From JAXMAZ01 sp046350115 (GTDB lineage: Bacteria > Planctomycetota > Planctomycetia > Gemmatales > Gemmataceae): a DNA stretch of 64,000 nt. The stretch spans positions 186,001 to 250,000 of the forward strand of contig JAXMAZ010000004.1 of the NCBI GenBank assembly GCA_046350115.1. The letters run 5' to 3'. The position numbers were made by a program, and so were the translations under genes. Positions 46,801-54,629 of the stretch are shown piece after piece. The notes below the pieces were generated by a model. It did no database searches, had not been told where the DNA came from, and saw only the letters and a list, made by a program, of their open reading frames with translations. The stretch's first letter is position 1; every line of letters starts with the position of its first letter.

Positions 46801-49018
46801 GCTCATGCTGGTGGACCGCGTCCTCAGCATCGAGGGGGAGCCGAAGTCGATGACCCGCGGCCGGGTCGTCACCGAACACCGGGTCCACGCCGACCGGTGG
46901 TATCTGGACGCCGGCCGCATCCCGACCTGCGTGGCCGTCGAGTCCGGGCAGGCCGACCTGTTCCTGTCCGGGTTCCTCGGCATCGACTTCCAGACCAAGG
47001 GCCACGCGGTCTACCGGCTGATCGACGCGGTCGTCACCTTCCGCCGGCCGCTGCCGGCGGTCGGGGATGTCATCACCTACGACATCCACATCGACCAGTT
47101 CATCCAGCAGGGGGACGCCTGGCTGTTCCGGTTCCGGTTCGAGGCGTTCGTCAACGGCACCGACCACCTGATGAGCATGACCAACGGGGTGGCCGGGTTC
47201 TTCACCGCCGCGGCGCTGGCCGGCGGCCAGGGGATCGTCCACACGAAGCTGGACAGGCAGCCGATGCCGGGCAAGAAGCCGGCCGACTGGGAAGACCTGG
47301 TGCCGCTTACCCCCGGCCCCCTGGACGCGGGCCAAGTGGCCGCCCTCCGACGCGGCGACCTGGCGACGGCGTTCGGCCCGGACTTCGCCACCGCGAACCT
47401 GCGGTCCCCGATGAAGCTGCCCGGCGGAATGCTGCGACTGCTCGACCGGGTGACGGCCCTCGACCCGGCCGGCGGGCGGTTCGGTCTCGGGTTCGTCCGG
47501 GCCGAGTACGACATCGCCCCGGACGACTGGTTCCTGACGTGCCACTTCGTCGACGACATGGTGATGCCCGGCACCCTCATGTACGAGTGCTGCCTGCACA
47601 CCCTCCGCGTGCTGCTGATGCGGCTCGGCTGGGTCGGCGAGGACGGCGAGGTGGCGTGCGAGCCGGTGCCGGGGGTGTCGAGCCGGCTGAAGTGCCGCGG
47701 GCAGGTGATCGCCACCACCAAGGTGGTCGCCTACGAGGTGAGCGTGAAGGAGCTGGGGTACGGGCCGGAGCCGTACTGCGTCGCCGACGCGCTGATGTAC
47801 GCGGACGGCAAGCCGATCGTCGAGATCGGCAACATGACGCTGCGGATGAGCGGGCTGACCCGGGAGAAGCTGGAAGCGATCTGGGGCAGGAAGTCGCAAA
47901 GCCCACCCGTTGCTACGGGTGGGCTTTCGGGGGCTGCCTCCGATAAGAAGCCGGCGATCTACGACAGTGACAGAATCCTGGCTTACTCCAACGGCAACCC
48001 GTCGGAGGCATTCGGCGAACCCTATCGCATCTTCGACACCAACCGCGTCATCGCCCGGCTGCCGGGGCCGCCGTTCCAGTTCCTCGACCGGGTGACGGCC
48101 GTCACCGGTGAGCCGTTCGTGCTGGCGGCCGGCGCGGCCTGCGAGACGCAGTACGATGTCCCGCCGGACGCCTGGTACTTCGCCGCCGACCGCAGCGGGC
48201 GGATGCCGTTCAGCGTGCTGCTGGAGGTGGCGCTTCAGCCGTGCGGCTGGCTGGCCGCGTACTGCGGGTCCGCGCTCACCAGTGACGTGGACCTGTCGTT
48301 CCGCAACCTCGGCGGGCAGGCCACCCAGTTCCGCGAGGTGACGCCGGACATTGGCACCCTGACCGTGACCGTAAAGATGACTAACGTGTCGAAGTCGGCC
48401 GGCATGGTCATCCAGCACTACGACATGCTCGTCAGCAACCGCGGCGAGCCGGTTTACAAGGGGACGACGTACTTCGGCTTCTTCACCAAGGACGCCCTGC
48501 AAAACCAGGTCGGGATGCCGCAGGCGAAGGTGCCGTACCTCTCCGCCGATCAGGCGACCGGCGGCGAGTTGCTGCCGCACGCCCCGCCGTTCCCGGACCG
48601 GCAGATGCGGATGGTCGACCGCATCGACGGCTACCTGCCCACGGGCGGCCGGGCCGGGCTGGGGCTGGTGCAGGGGTCGGTGGACGTCGACCCCGGGTTC
48701 TGGTTCTTCAAAGCTCACTTCTACCAGGATCCGGTGTGGCCCGGGTCGCTCGGGCTGGAGTCGTTCCTGCAACTGCTGAAGTACGCCGCCTGGAAGCGGT
48801 GGGGCGACCCGCCGACCGGCTGGCAGGCGGCGGCCGTGAACGCCCCGCACAAGTGGACATACCGCGGCCAGGTGCTGCCGACGGACAAGCGGGTGATTGT
48901 GGTTCTGGAGGTGACGACGGTCGATGAGACGGCCCGCCGGCTGACGGCCGACGGGTTTCTGACCGTGGACGGCCGGGTTATCTACCAGATGCAGGACTTC
49001 AGTCTAGAATGGTGCTGA
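43823..49018 (+). CDS. Pfa3-like PUFA synthase, part 2: rest of CLF, acyltransferase, two dehydratases
   Basis: Open from after the stops; the first good start is ATG 44009. The chain-length factor resumes at RTMGALGSIAASRIARAFHC; its active-site position reads FTVCSEESSAARAVELAV, with Glu where a KS has the nucleophilic Cys. The AT follows (MAFVFPGSGNQFAGMGRDLS, nucleophile ALIGQSLGESAGLFGL, AFVEVGPGNSCTRMIGAI). Then come four hotdog units forming two FabA-like dehydratases: LMLVDRVLSIEGEPKSMTRG, LTCHFVDDMVMPGTLMYECC, FQFLDRVTAVTGEPFVLAAG and FKAHFYQDPVWPGSLGLESF. Order KS-CLF-AT-DH-DH is that of myxobacterial Pfa3, without an acyltransferase tail. Three palindromic elements (44753, 46531, 47888) are read in frame at domain linkers. 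The stop is 30 bases before oleA. Confidence 0.88.
43829..43974. repeat. Palindromic element, CCCCTTCCCT-AAGAGG family, inside chain-length factor domain
   Basis: Left arm cctaacccccgtcccccttc, then cctaagagggaagggggagc; right arm gctcccccttccctcttagg, then gaagggggacggggggttagg. It contains or adjoins two in-frame stops but keeps the frame of the split gene. Confidence 0.9.
44753..44815. repeat. In-frame palindromic element at CLF-AT linker
   Basis: Left arm ttcgtaggtcaggctgtgcc; right arm ggcacagcctgacctacgaa. A clean 63-bp hairpin, read through in frame as FVGQAVPDGSAPPVRHSLTY. The only copy of this subtype in the window. Confidence 0.9.
46531..46666. repeat. In-frame palindromic element at AT-DH linker
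   Basis: Left arm ctgggagggcgaggctcctg, then ccgagcc; right arm ggctcggcaggagcttcgcc, then ctccccag. 136 bp, read in frame (WEGEAPAEPASAWQRRQP ... SAARQELRPPQ). It lies in the Pro/Ala-rich linker between the acyltransferase and the first dehydratase. Confidence 0.88.
47888..47932 (+). repeat. In-frame palindromic element AGGAAGTC-AAAGCCCA, copy 2, between DH1 and DH2
   Basis: aggaagtcgcaaagccca, then cccgttgctacgggtgggcttt. It is read as GRKSQSPPVATGGLSG between the two dehydratases. The same flank, stem and frame occur in the membrane-protein gene at 3181-3226. Confidence 0.85.
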
Positions 49019-49048
49019 CCCGCAAGCCCACCCACCTGCCGCCACACG

Positions 49049-50224
49049 ATGCAATACAACCGCGTCTACCTGGAAGCGATCGGGTACGAGCTGCCGCCGG
49101 TGGTGGTGTCCACGGCCGAGCTGGAGTCCCGGCTCAAGCCGATGTACGACGCCCACCGGCTGCCGCCCGGGCAGTTGGAGCTGCTCACCGGGATCACCGA
49201 GCGGCGGTGGTGGGACCACGGCTACCGGCTGTCCCAGGGGGCGACGGCCGCCGCCCAGAAGGCGCTGCACACCGCCAACTTCGACCCGTCCGACGTGGAC
49301 GTGCTGATCTACGCCGGGGTGTGCCGGGAGAACTTCGAGCCGGCCACCGCCTGCTCGGTGGCGGCCAACCTGGGGGTCAGCCCGGACGCCACCATGTACG
49401 ACCTGAGCAACGCCTGCCTGGGCGTGCTCAACGGGGTCGTCGAGGTGGCCAACCGGATCGAGCTGGGCCAGGCCAAGGCCGGGCTGGTCGTCTCCTGTGA
49501 GACGGCCCGGGAGATCAACGAGACGGCCATCGACCGGGTGAACCAGGCGAAGTCGCTGGACGTGTTCCGGTCCAGCCTGGCGACGTTCACCGGCGGGAGC
49601 GGGGCGGTGGCGGTCCTCGTCACCGGCGAGGAGTTGAGCGCCCAGCGGCGGCGGAAGCTGGTCGGCGGGGCGGCCAAGAACGCCCCGGAGCACCACAACC
49701 TGTGCACCTGGGGGGTCCGCCCGTACCTGCCGGCCGGGGTGGACAAGTTCCTCCCGCAGCCGGTCCACAAGCTGCTGGACGGGCAGGTGTCGGCGGCGGT
49801 CGAGCAGGTGCTCGGCACCCACGCCGCCGCCCTGGTGGCCAAGGGGATCGACCTGGGCATGCGGCACGTCATGACCCCGTTCATGGAGACCCACGCCGGG
49901 GACGTGCTCAAGTTCGGCGTCGACCTCGGCCTGAAGACCTGGGTGACGTTCCTGGACAAGCTCGGCTGGCGGACCGACTGGGTGGACAAGGTGATCTGCC
50001 ACCAGGTCGGGGCCGGCCACCGGGAGGCGGTGCTGCGGGGTTTCGGGATCAGCCCGGACAAGGACTTCAGCACCTTCCCGTTCCTGGGCAACATCGGGAC
50101 GGTGAGTTTGCCGATCACCGCCGCCATCGCCGAGGAGCGGGAGTTCCTACGGCCGGGCGACAAGGTCGGCTTCCTGGGCATCGGCAGCGGCCTGAACTGT
50201 CTGATGCTCGGGCTGGAGTGGTGA
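49049..50224 (+). CDS. oleA: OleA-type thiolase-fold condensing enzyme (3-oxoacyl-ACP synthase III family)
   Basis: 391 residues. Catalytic Cys in MYDLSNACLGVLNGVVEVAN (about residue 123), His in VDKVICHQVGAGHREAVLRG (about 318) and Asn in FPFLGNIGTVSLPITAAIAE (about 348), plus the OleA-like glutamate region FEPATACSVAANLG. OleA joins two fatty acyl-CoA/ACP chains head-to-head by Claisen condensation to a beta-keto acid. The location right after the PUFA synthase and before oleB, oleC and oleD makes OleA far more likely than FabH. Gene start: ATG 49049, 30 bases after the upstream stop, so co-transcription is likely. Confidence 0.9.
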   Translation: MQYNRVYLEAIGYELPPVVVSTAELESRLKPMYDAHRLPPGQLELLTGITERRWWDHGYRLSQGATAAAQKALHTANFDPSDVDVLIYAGVCRENFEPATACSVAANLGVSPDATMYDLSNACLGVLNGVVEVANRIELGQAKAGLVVSCETAREINETAIDRVNQAKSLDVFRSSLATFTGGSGAVAVLVTGEELSAQRRRKLVGGAAKNAPEHHNLCTWGVRPYLPAGVDKFLPQPVHKLLDGQVSAAVEQVLGTHAAALVAKGIDLGMRHVMTPFMETHAGDVLKFGVDLGLKTWVTFLDKLGWRTDWVDKVICHQVGAGHREAVLRGFGISPDKDFSTFPFLGNIGTVSLPITAAIAEEREFLRPGDKVGFLGIGSGLNCLMLGLEW

Positions 50225-50235
50225 CGGCCGGCATC

Positions 50236-50392
50236 CCGCCCCAACGGGGCGGTCAGAACATAGCCCAGGGCGTCAGCCCTGGGTACGAACCCGCCCGACA
50301 CAGGGCGCAAGCCCCGAAGGGGCGACACAGCCGCCGGCGGGCGACGCCCAGGGCTGACGCCCTGGGCTAGATTCTCCCGCCCCGTTGGGGCG
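50236..50392. repeat. Large nested palindrome between oleA and oleB
   Basis: Outer arms ccgccccaacggggcgg / ccgccccgttggggcg, second arms agcccagggcgtcagccctg / cagggctgacgccctgggct. About 157 bp with a central GC hairpin. It fills the oleA-oleB gap; the 3' end is close to the oleB start at 50405. Distinct subtype. Confidence 0.88.
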
Positions 50393-50404
50393 AAACCGGG
50401 ACGC

Positions 50405-51289
50405 ATGTCGAACCCACTTTACCCGTTCACCCCGCACACGTTCGCCCGGCCGTCCGGCCGGATGAGCTACCTGGACGAAGGCGGCGGCGACCCGGTGGTG
50501 ATGCTCCACGGCAACCCGACGTGGAGCTTCTACTACCGCAACCTCGTCCTCGCCCTCCGCGACAGCTACCGCTGCATCGTCCCCGACCACATCGGCTGCG
50601 GGCTGTCGGACAAGCCGCCGGCGACGGTCTACGACTACTCGCTGAAATCCCGCGTCGATGACCTTGAGGCGCTGCTCGACCACCTCGGGGTGACGCGGAA
50701 CGTCACGCTGGTGCTGCACGACTGGGGCGGGATGATCGGCACGGCCTGGGCAGCCCGGCACCCGGACCGGGTGAAGCGGATCGTCGCCATCAACACCGGG
50801 GCGTTCCCGCTGCCGAAGTCGAAGCGGTTCCCGTGGTCGCTGTGGCTTGGGCGGAACACCCGGCTCGGGGCGTGGCTGATCTTGCACCGAAACGCCTTCT
50901 GCCGGGCGGCGGCCCGGTGGTGCGTCACCCGCAAGCCGCTGCCGGCCGACGTGCGGGCCATGTACCTGAAGCCCTACGACTCGCCCGAACACCGGGTCGC
51001 GGTGCTGAAGTTCGTGCAGACCATTCCCCTCTCTCCTGCGGACCCCGGGTACGACATCGTGAGTGACACCGCGGCGTCACTGGTCAAGTTCCGAACCGTG
51101 CCGACGCTGCTGCTCTGGGGTCTGAAAGACTTCGTGTTCGACCGGCACTTCCTGGCCGAGTGGCAGCGGCACTTCCCGCACGCCGAGGCCCACACCTGGC
51201 CGGACTGCGGGCACTACCTGCTCGAAGACGCCGGGGACGAGTGTATCATCCGGATCAGGGAGTTTCTGGCGAAGCACTTGATCGGGTGA
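50405..51289 (+). CDS. oleB: OleB-type alpha/beta hydrolase (haloalkane dehalogenase-like; beta-lactone decarboxylase)
   Basis: 294 residues. Oxyanion motif VVMLHGNPTWSFYYRNLVLA, nucleophile Asp in VTLVLHDWGGMIGTAWAARH (about residue 107), acid region LLLWGLKDFVFDRHFLAEWQ and base His in HTWPDCGHYLLEDAGDE. OleB proteins share the haloalkane-dehalogenase fold and decarboxylate the beta-lactone made by OleC, giving the cis-olefin. The order oleA-B-C-D supports this assignment over dehalogenase. ATG 50405, TGA 51289, with the next gene 3 bases downstream. Length and motifs are complete. Confidence 0.9.
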   Translation: MSNPLYPFTPHTFARPSGRMSYLDEGGGDPVVMLHGNPTWSFYYRNLVLALRDSYRCIVPDHIGCGLSDKPPATVYDYSLKSRVDDLEALLDHLGVTRNVTLVLHDWGGMIGTAWAARHPDRVKRIVAINTGAFPLPKSKRFPWSLWLGRNTRLGAWLILHRNAFCRAAARWCVTRKPLPADVRAMYLKPYDSPEHRVAVLKFVQTIPLSPADPGYDIVSDTAASLVKFRTVPTLLLWGLKDFVFDRHFLAEWQRHFPHAEAHTWPDCGHYLLEDAGDECIIRIREFLAKHLIG

Positions 51290-51292
51290 GCC

Positions 51293-51700
51293 ATGTCCGG
51301 GTTCTTCACACTGTTCGAGGGCGCGAACGACGCCGACGAATTCGCTGTCAGGATCGGCAAGCGAGAACAGGTGTGGGCCGTGTCGGGTGTCGGCCTTGTT
51401 CACACCAGCTGCTTGCGATTGCACCTGCCGCGGGTGGTCGTCGTTCAGCTCGGGCTCCGGGTCGAGCGCAAAGCTTTCTCTCGGGTTACGCCGAAAGGGC
51501 GCGAATACCTCGACCGTGCGTGTGATGTCCGAATTACCCTTTGCGGCCGGTCGGCGGTCTTTACGGCTGTGGTCGAGCCGTTTGCGGATGTTACGGCCAT
51601 CGGGCGGATGGTGCTTACCAAACTCGATCTGATCGAGGATCGGGATCGCCGCCTGTTGATCCCGCGTGACGCTCAGGGCATTTTGACAGAGATCGAATGA
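51293..51700 (+). CDS. Small protein of unknown function within the ole operon
   Basis: 135 residues, coupled on both sides: 3 bases after oleB, and its stop overlaps the oleC ATG by four bases (ATGA). No signal peptide or helix. It resembles the second half of clan-AA aspartyl-protease-like proteins (VTAIGRMVLTKLDLIEDRDR, then RLLIPRDAQGILTEIE), but the Asp-Thr/Ser-Gly active site is missing, so it would be inactive even if related. The N-terminal part FEGANDADEFAVRIGKREQV is unremarkable. Codon use is somewhat less GC-extreme than the neighbours. I do not recognise a function; its position suggests a modifier of the Ole enzymes, or an inserted passenger. Confidence 0.6.
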   Translation: MSGFFTLFEGANDADEFAVRIGKREQVWAVSGVGLVHTSCLRLHLPRVVVVQLGLRVERKAFSRVTPKGREYLDRACDVRITLCGRSAVFTAVVEPFADVTAIGRMVLTKLDLIEDRDRRLLIPRDAQGILTEIE

Positions 51701-53547
51701 CCCCCTCCTCCGTCAACGTCGCGCTGCACTTGGCCCGCCTCGCCGCGACCGAGCCGGACCGCCCGGCCCTGCACGTCCCGATCGGCCGGGTGAGCCCCGA
51801 CGGCCCGTCCCCGCACCGGGCGGTGTCGTTCGCCCGGCTGAACGCCGACGCCGACGCCCTAGCCCACGGGCTGGCCGCCGCCGGGGTCAATCGCGGCGAC
51901 CGGGTGGCGGTCATGGTGCCGCCGTCGGTCGAGTTCTTCGCCCTCACCTTCGCCCTGCTCCGCCGGCGAGCGGTGCCGGTGCTGATCGACCCGGGCATGG
52001 GGGTGAAGGGCGTCGGCAAGTGCCTGGCCGAAGCGGAGCCAGCGGCGTTCATCGGCGTGCCGAAGGCCCACCTGGCCCGCCGGCTGTTCGGCTGGCTGCG
52101 GGGCCGGTCGCTGCTCACGGTCAACGTCGGCTGGTCGCGGTTCTTCTGTCACCGCAGCCTGGACGAGTTGTGGAAGCGGCACCTCGGCACCGGCCCGTGG
52201 CAGGAAAGCGAGCCGTCCCCGGACGAGACGGCGGCGATCCTCTTCACCAGCGGCAGCACCGGCCCGGCCAAGGGGGCGGTCTACACCCACGGCATCTTCG
52301 CCGCCCAGGTGGAGATGCTGAAGGCGACCTACGGCATCGAGCCGGGCGAGGTCGATCTGTGTACTTTCCCGCTGTTCGCCCTGTTCGGCCCGGCCCTCGG
52401 CATGACGTGCGTCATCCCGGACATGGACGCCAGCCGGCCGGCCACCCTCGACCCGCGGAAGGCGGTCGCCCAGGTGAGCCAGTTCGGGGTGACGAACCTG
52501 TTCGGCTCGCCGGCTGTGATCCGCCGGCTCGGTGACTGGGGGGCACAACCCCTCCCCCCGTCCCCCTCCCCGAAGCGGAGAGGGGGAGCAAGTGAGATGC
52601 AGGTTTCGGAGATGGCGCCGCCCACTGACAGCGGGGGCGCCCCGCTTGCTCCCCTTCTCCGCTTCGGGGAGGGGGACGGGGGGAGGGGTTTGCCGACGCT
52701 GCGGCGGGCGATCTCGGCCGGCGCCCCGGCGTCCGCCCCGGCGGTCGAGCGGTTCGCCAAGCTGCTGCCGCCGGGCGTCGAGCTGTTCACCCCCTACGGG
52801 GCGACCGAGGCGCTGCCGGTGGCGAACATCGGCAGCCGCGAGATTCTGGACGAGACGCGGCACCTGACCGAGCAGGGCAAGGGGGTGTGCGTCGGCCGGC
52901 CGGTGGCCGGGATGACGGTCCACGTCATCCGCATCAGCGACGACCCGATCCCCGAGTGGGACGAGTCGTTGCTGGCCCCGTCGGGCGAGGTCGGCGAGTT
53001 CGTCGTCCGCGGGCCGGTGGTGACGAAGCAGTACTTCAACCGCCCCGACGCGACCCGGCTGGCGAAGATCACCGACCGCCGCACCGGCGAGGTGCTGCAC
53101 CGGATGGGCGATGTCGGCTACGTTGACGACCGCGGCCGGCTGTGGTTCTGCGGCCGAAAGTCGCACCGGGTGGTGACGCCCTGGGGGACGCTGTTCACCG
53201 ACATGGTGGAGCCGGTGTTCAACACCCTGCCGGGGGTGTCCCGCACGGCCCTGGTCGGGGTGACGCGGGGCGGTGTGACGCATCCCGTGCTTTGCGTCGA
53301 ACCCAGCGGGGCCGGGGGGAACCGGACTGAGCTGACGCGGTCGCTACTGGAACGCGCGAACCGGTTCGATCACACCCGCGGCGTCGCCACCTTCCCGCCG
53401 CACCCCGGCTTCCCCGTGGACGTGCGGCACAACTCGAAGATCTTCCGCGAGAAGCTGGCGGTGTGGGCGGACAAGAAGCTCGGCAAGAACTGGAACCCAT
53501 CGAAAGCCCACGGACGATCGTCCGTGGGCTTTGGGGGCAAATCATGA
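51697..53547 (+). CDS. oleC: OleC-type beta-lactone synthetase (AMP-binding family) with in-frame palindromic insert
   Basis: 616 residues. AMP-binding core AAILFTSGSTGPAKGAVYTH (about residues 179-198), KATYGIEPGEVDLCTFPLFA, VELFTPYGATEALPVANIGS and the hinge/lid region HRMGDVGYVDDRGRLWFCGR with the catalytic-Lys end SKIFREKLAVWADKKLGK. OleC activates the beta-hydroxy acid and closes a beta-lactone. Residues about 285-332 (52547-52690) are a palindromic element read in frame, between LFGSPAVIRRLGDWGA and PTLRRAISAGAPAS, making the protein longer than usual. The last 15 residues (SKAHGRSSVGFGGKS) come from a second hairpin at the oleC-oleD junction. The oleD ATG overlaps its stop by four bases. 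Confidence 0.9.
   Translation: MTPSSVNVALHLARLAATEPDRPALHVPIGRVSPDGPSPHRAVSFARLNADADALAHGLAAAGVNRGDRVAVMVPPSVEFFALTFALLRRRAVPVLIDPGMGVKGVGKCLAEAEPAAFIGVPKAHLARRLFGWLRGRSLLTVNVGWSRFFCHRSLDELWKRHLGTGPWQESEPSPDETAAILFTSGSTGPAKGAVYTHGIFAAQVEMLKATYGIEPGEVDLCTFPLFALFGPALGMTCVIPDMDASRPATLDPRKAVAQVSQFGVTNLFGSPAVIRRLGDWGAQPLPPSPSPKRRGGASEMQVSEMAPPTDSGGAPLAPLLRFGEGDGGRGLPTLRRAISAGAPASAPAVERFAKLLPPGVELFTPYGATEALPVANIGSREILDETRHLTEQGKGVCVGRPVAGMTVHVIRISDDPIPEWDESLLAPSGEVGEFVVRGPVVTKQYFNRPDATRLAKITDRRTGEVLHRMGDVGYVDDRGRLWFCGRKSHRVVTPWGTLFTDMVEPVFNTLPGVSRTALVGVTRGGVTHPVLCVEPSGAGGNRTELTRSLLERANRFDHTRGVATFPPHPGFPVDVRHNSKIFREKLAVWADKKLGKNWNPSKAHGRSSVGFGGKS
52547..52690. repeat. In-frame palindromic element, CCCCGTCCCC family, inside oleC
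   Basis: Left arm cctccccccgtccccctccc, then cgaagcggagagggggagc; right arm gctccccttctccgcttcgg, then ggagggggacggggggaggggtt. 144 bp (a multiple of three), so the host frame stays open: 48 residues are inserted between two conserved AMP-ligase segments. Confidence 0.92.
53503..53532. repeat. Hairpin of the AAAGCCCACGGACGATC family at the oleC-oleD junction
   Basis: Perfect 30-bp palindrome with half aaagcccacggacga, then gggggcaaatc and the oleD ATG. It encodes the last residues of OleC. The GGGGG that follows can serve as ribosome site for oleD, as in the 34077 copy before the KS gene. Confidence 0.92.
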
Positions 53548-54527
53548 ACGCCCTCGTCACCGGCGGCGGCGGGTTCCTCGGCGGGGCCGTCGTCCGCAAG
53601 CTGCTCGCCCGCGGCGACACCGTCCGCTCCTTCACCCGCACCGCCTATCCGTGGCTGGCCGAACTCGGCGTCGAGCAGGCCCACGGCGACCTGACCGACG
53701 CCGATGCCGTGGCGAACGCGGTCGCCGGGTGTGACGTGGTGTTCCACGTCGCGGCCAAGGCCGGGGTGTGGGGCCGGCCCACTGACTTCTTCGCCACCAA
53801 CGTCACCGGCACGCTGAACGTACTGGCCGCGTGCAAACGGCACCGGGTCCGCCGGCTGGTCTACACCAGCACCCCGAGCGTGGTCCACGGCGGCGGCAGC
53901 ATCGAGGGGGGCGACGAGTCGCTGCCGTACCCGGCCCACTTCGAGGCCGACTACCCGGCGACCAAGGCGGAGGCGGAAAAGGCGGTGCTGGCGGCGAACG
54001 GCCCGGACCTGGCGACCGTCTCGCTCCGCCCGCACCTGATCTGGGGGCCGGGCGACCCGCACCTGATCCCGCGGGTGCTGGCCCGTGCGAAGGCCGGCAA
54101 GCTCCGCCGGATCGGCGACCAACCGGTGACGGTGGACGTGACCTACGTGGACAACGCGGCCGACGCCCACCTGCTGGCCGCGGACCGGCTCGCCCCGGGG
54201 CCGGCGGTCGCGGGCAAGGCGTACTTCATCAGCAACGGCGAGCCGGTCGAGCTGTGGGCGTTCCTCAACCGGGTGCTGGCCGACGCCGGTCTACCACCCG
54301 TGACGAAGAGCGTGTCCGTGTGGAAGGCGAAGCTGGCCGGCCGGGTGCTGGAGCGAGTTTACCGCACCCTCCGGCTGCGGGCCGAGCCACCGATGACGCG
54401 GTTCGTCGCCTCGCAGTTGAGTACGTCCCACTGGTACGACATCACCGCCGCCCGCCGCGATCTCGGGTACGTGCCGGTGGTCAGCGTCGAGGAGGGGCTG
54501 AAGCGGCTGGCGGCGAGCTTCCGGTGA
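53544..54527 (+). CDS. oleD: OleD-type NAD(P)-dependent reductase (short-chain/epimerase family)
   Basis: 327 residues from ATG 53544. Rossmann motif NALVTGGGGFLGGAVVRKLL, AAKAGVWG following DVVFHVAAKAGVW, catalytic Tyr-x-x-x-Lys in FEADYPATKAEAEKAVLAAN, RPHLIWGPGDPHLIPRVL and DVTYVDNAADAHLLAAD. OleD reduces the OleA beta-keto acid to the beta-hydroxy acid. The frame extends 27 codons upstream of this ATG, but those codons overlap oleC and have no homology. The gene ends the ole set; a GTAGGG palindrome follows at 54536. Confidence 0.9.
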   Translation: MNALVTGGGGFLGGAVVRKLLARGDTVRSFTRTAYPWLAELGVEQAHGDLTDADAVANAVAGCDVVFHVAAKAGVWGRPTDFFATNVTGTLNVLAACKRHRVRRLVYTSTPSVVHGGGSIEGGDESLPYPAHFEADYPATKAEAEKAVLAANGPDLATVSLRPHLIWGPGDPHLIPRVLARAKAGKLRRIGDQPVTVDVTYVDNAADAHLLAADRLAPGPAVAGKAYFISNGEPVELWAFLNRVLADAGLPPVTKSVSVWKAKLAGRVLERVYRTLRLRAEPPMTRFVASQLSTSHWYDITAARRDLGYVPVVSVEEGLKRLAASFR

Positions 54528-54535
54528 CAGGTTTC

Positions 54536-54625
54536 GTAGGGCGGGTCGAGGCTTTGGGAGGCCCGCCGGTCCGGGCAACGGCAGGCCGTCCCGACGGCGG
54601 GCCTCCCAGCCCGGCACCGCCCTAC
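54536..54625. repeat. Palindromic element, GTAGGG family
   Basis: gtagggcgggtcgaggcttt, then gggaggcccgccgg; right side cggcgggcctcccagcccgg, then caccgccctac. It lies between the convergent oleD and TIGR03790 genes, five bases from each end, so it may also terminate both. Confidence 0.9.
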
Positions 54626-54629
54626 GCCC

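Noticed and set aside
49049..50224. FabH (housekeeping 3-oxoacyl-ACP synthase III)
   Set aside because: The gene lies in an oleABCD order and directly after PUFA synthase genes; OleA is the better fit.
51293..51700. Functional retroviral-type aspartyl protease
   Set aside because: Only the distal half resembles the family and no Asp-Thr/Ser-Gly motif is present.
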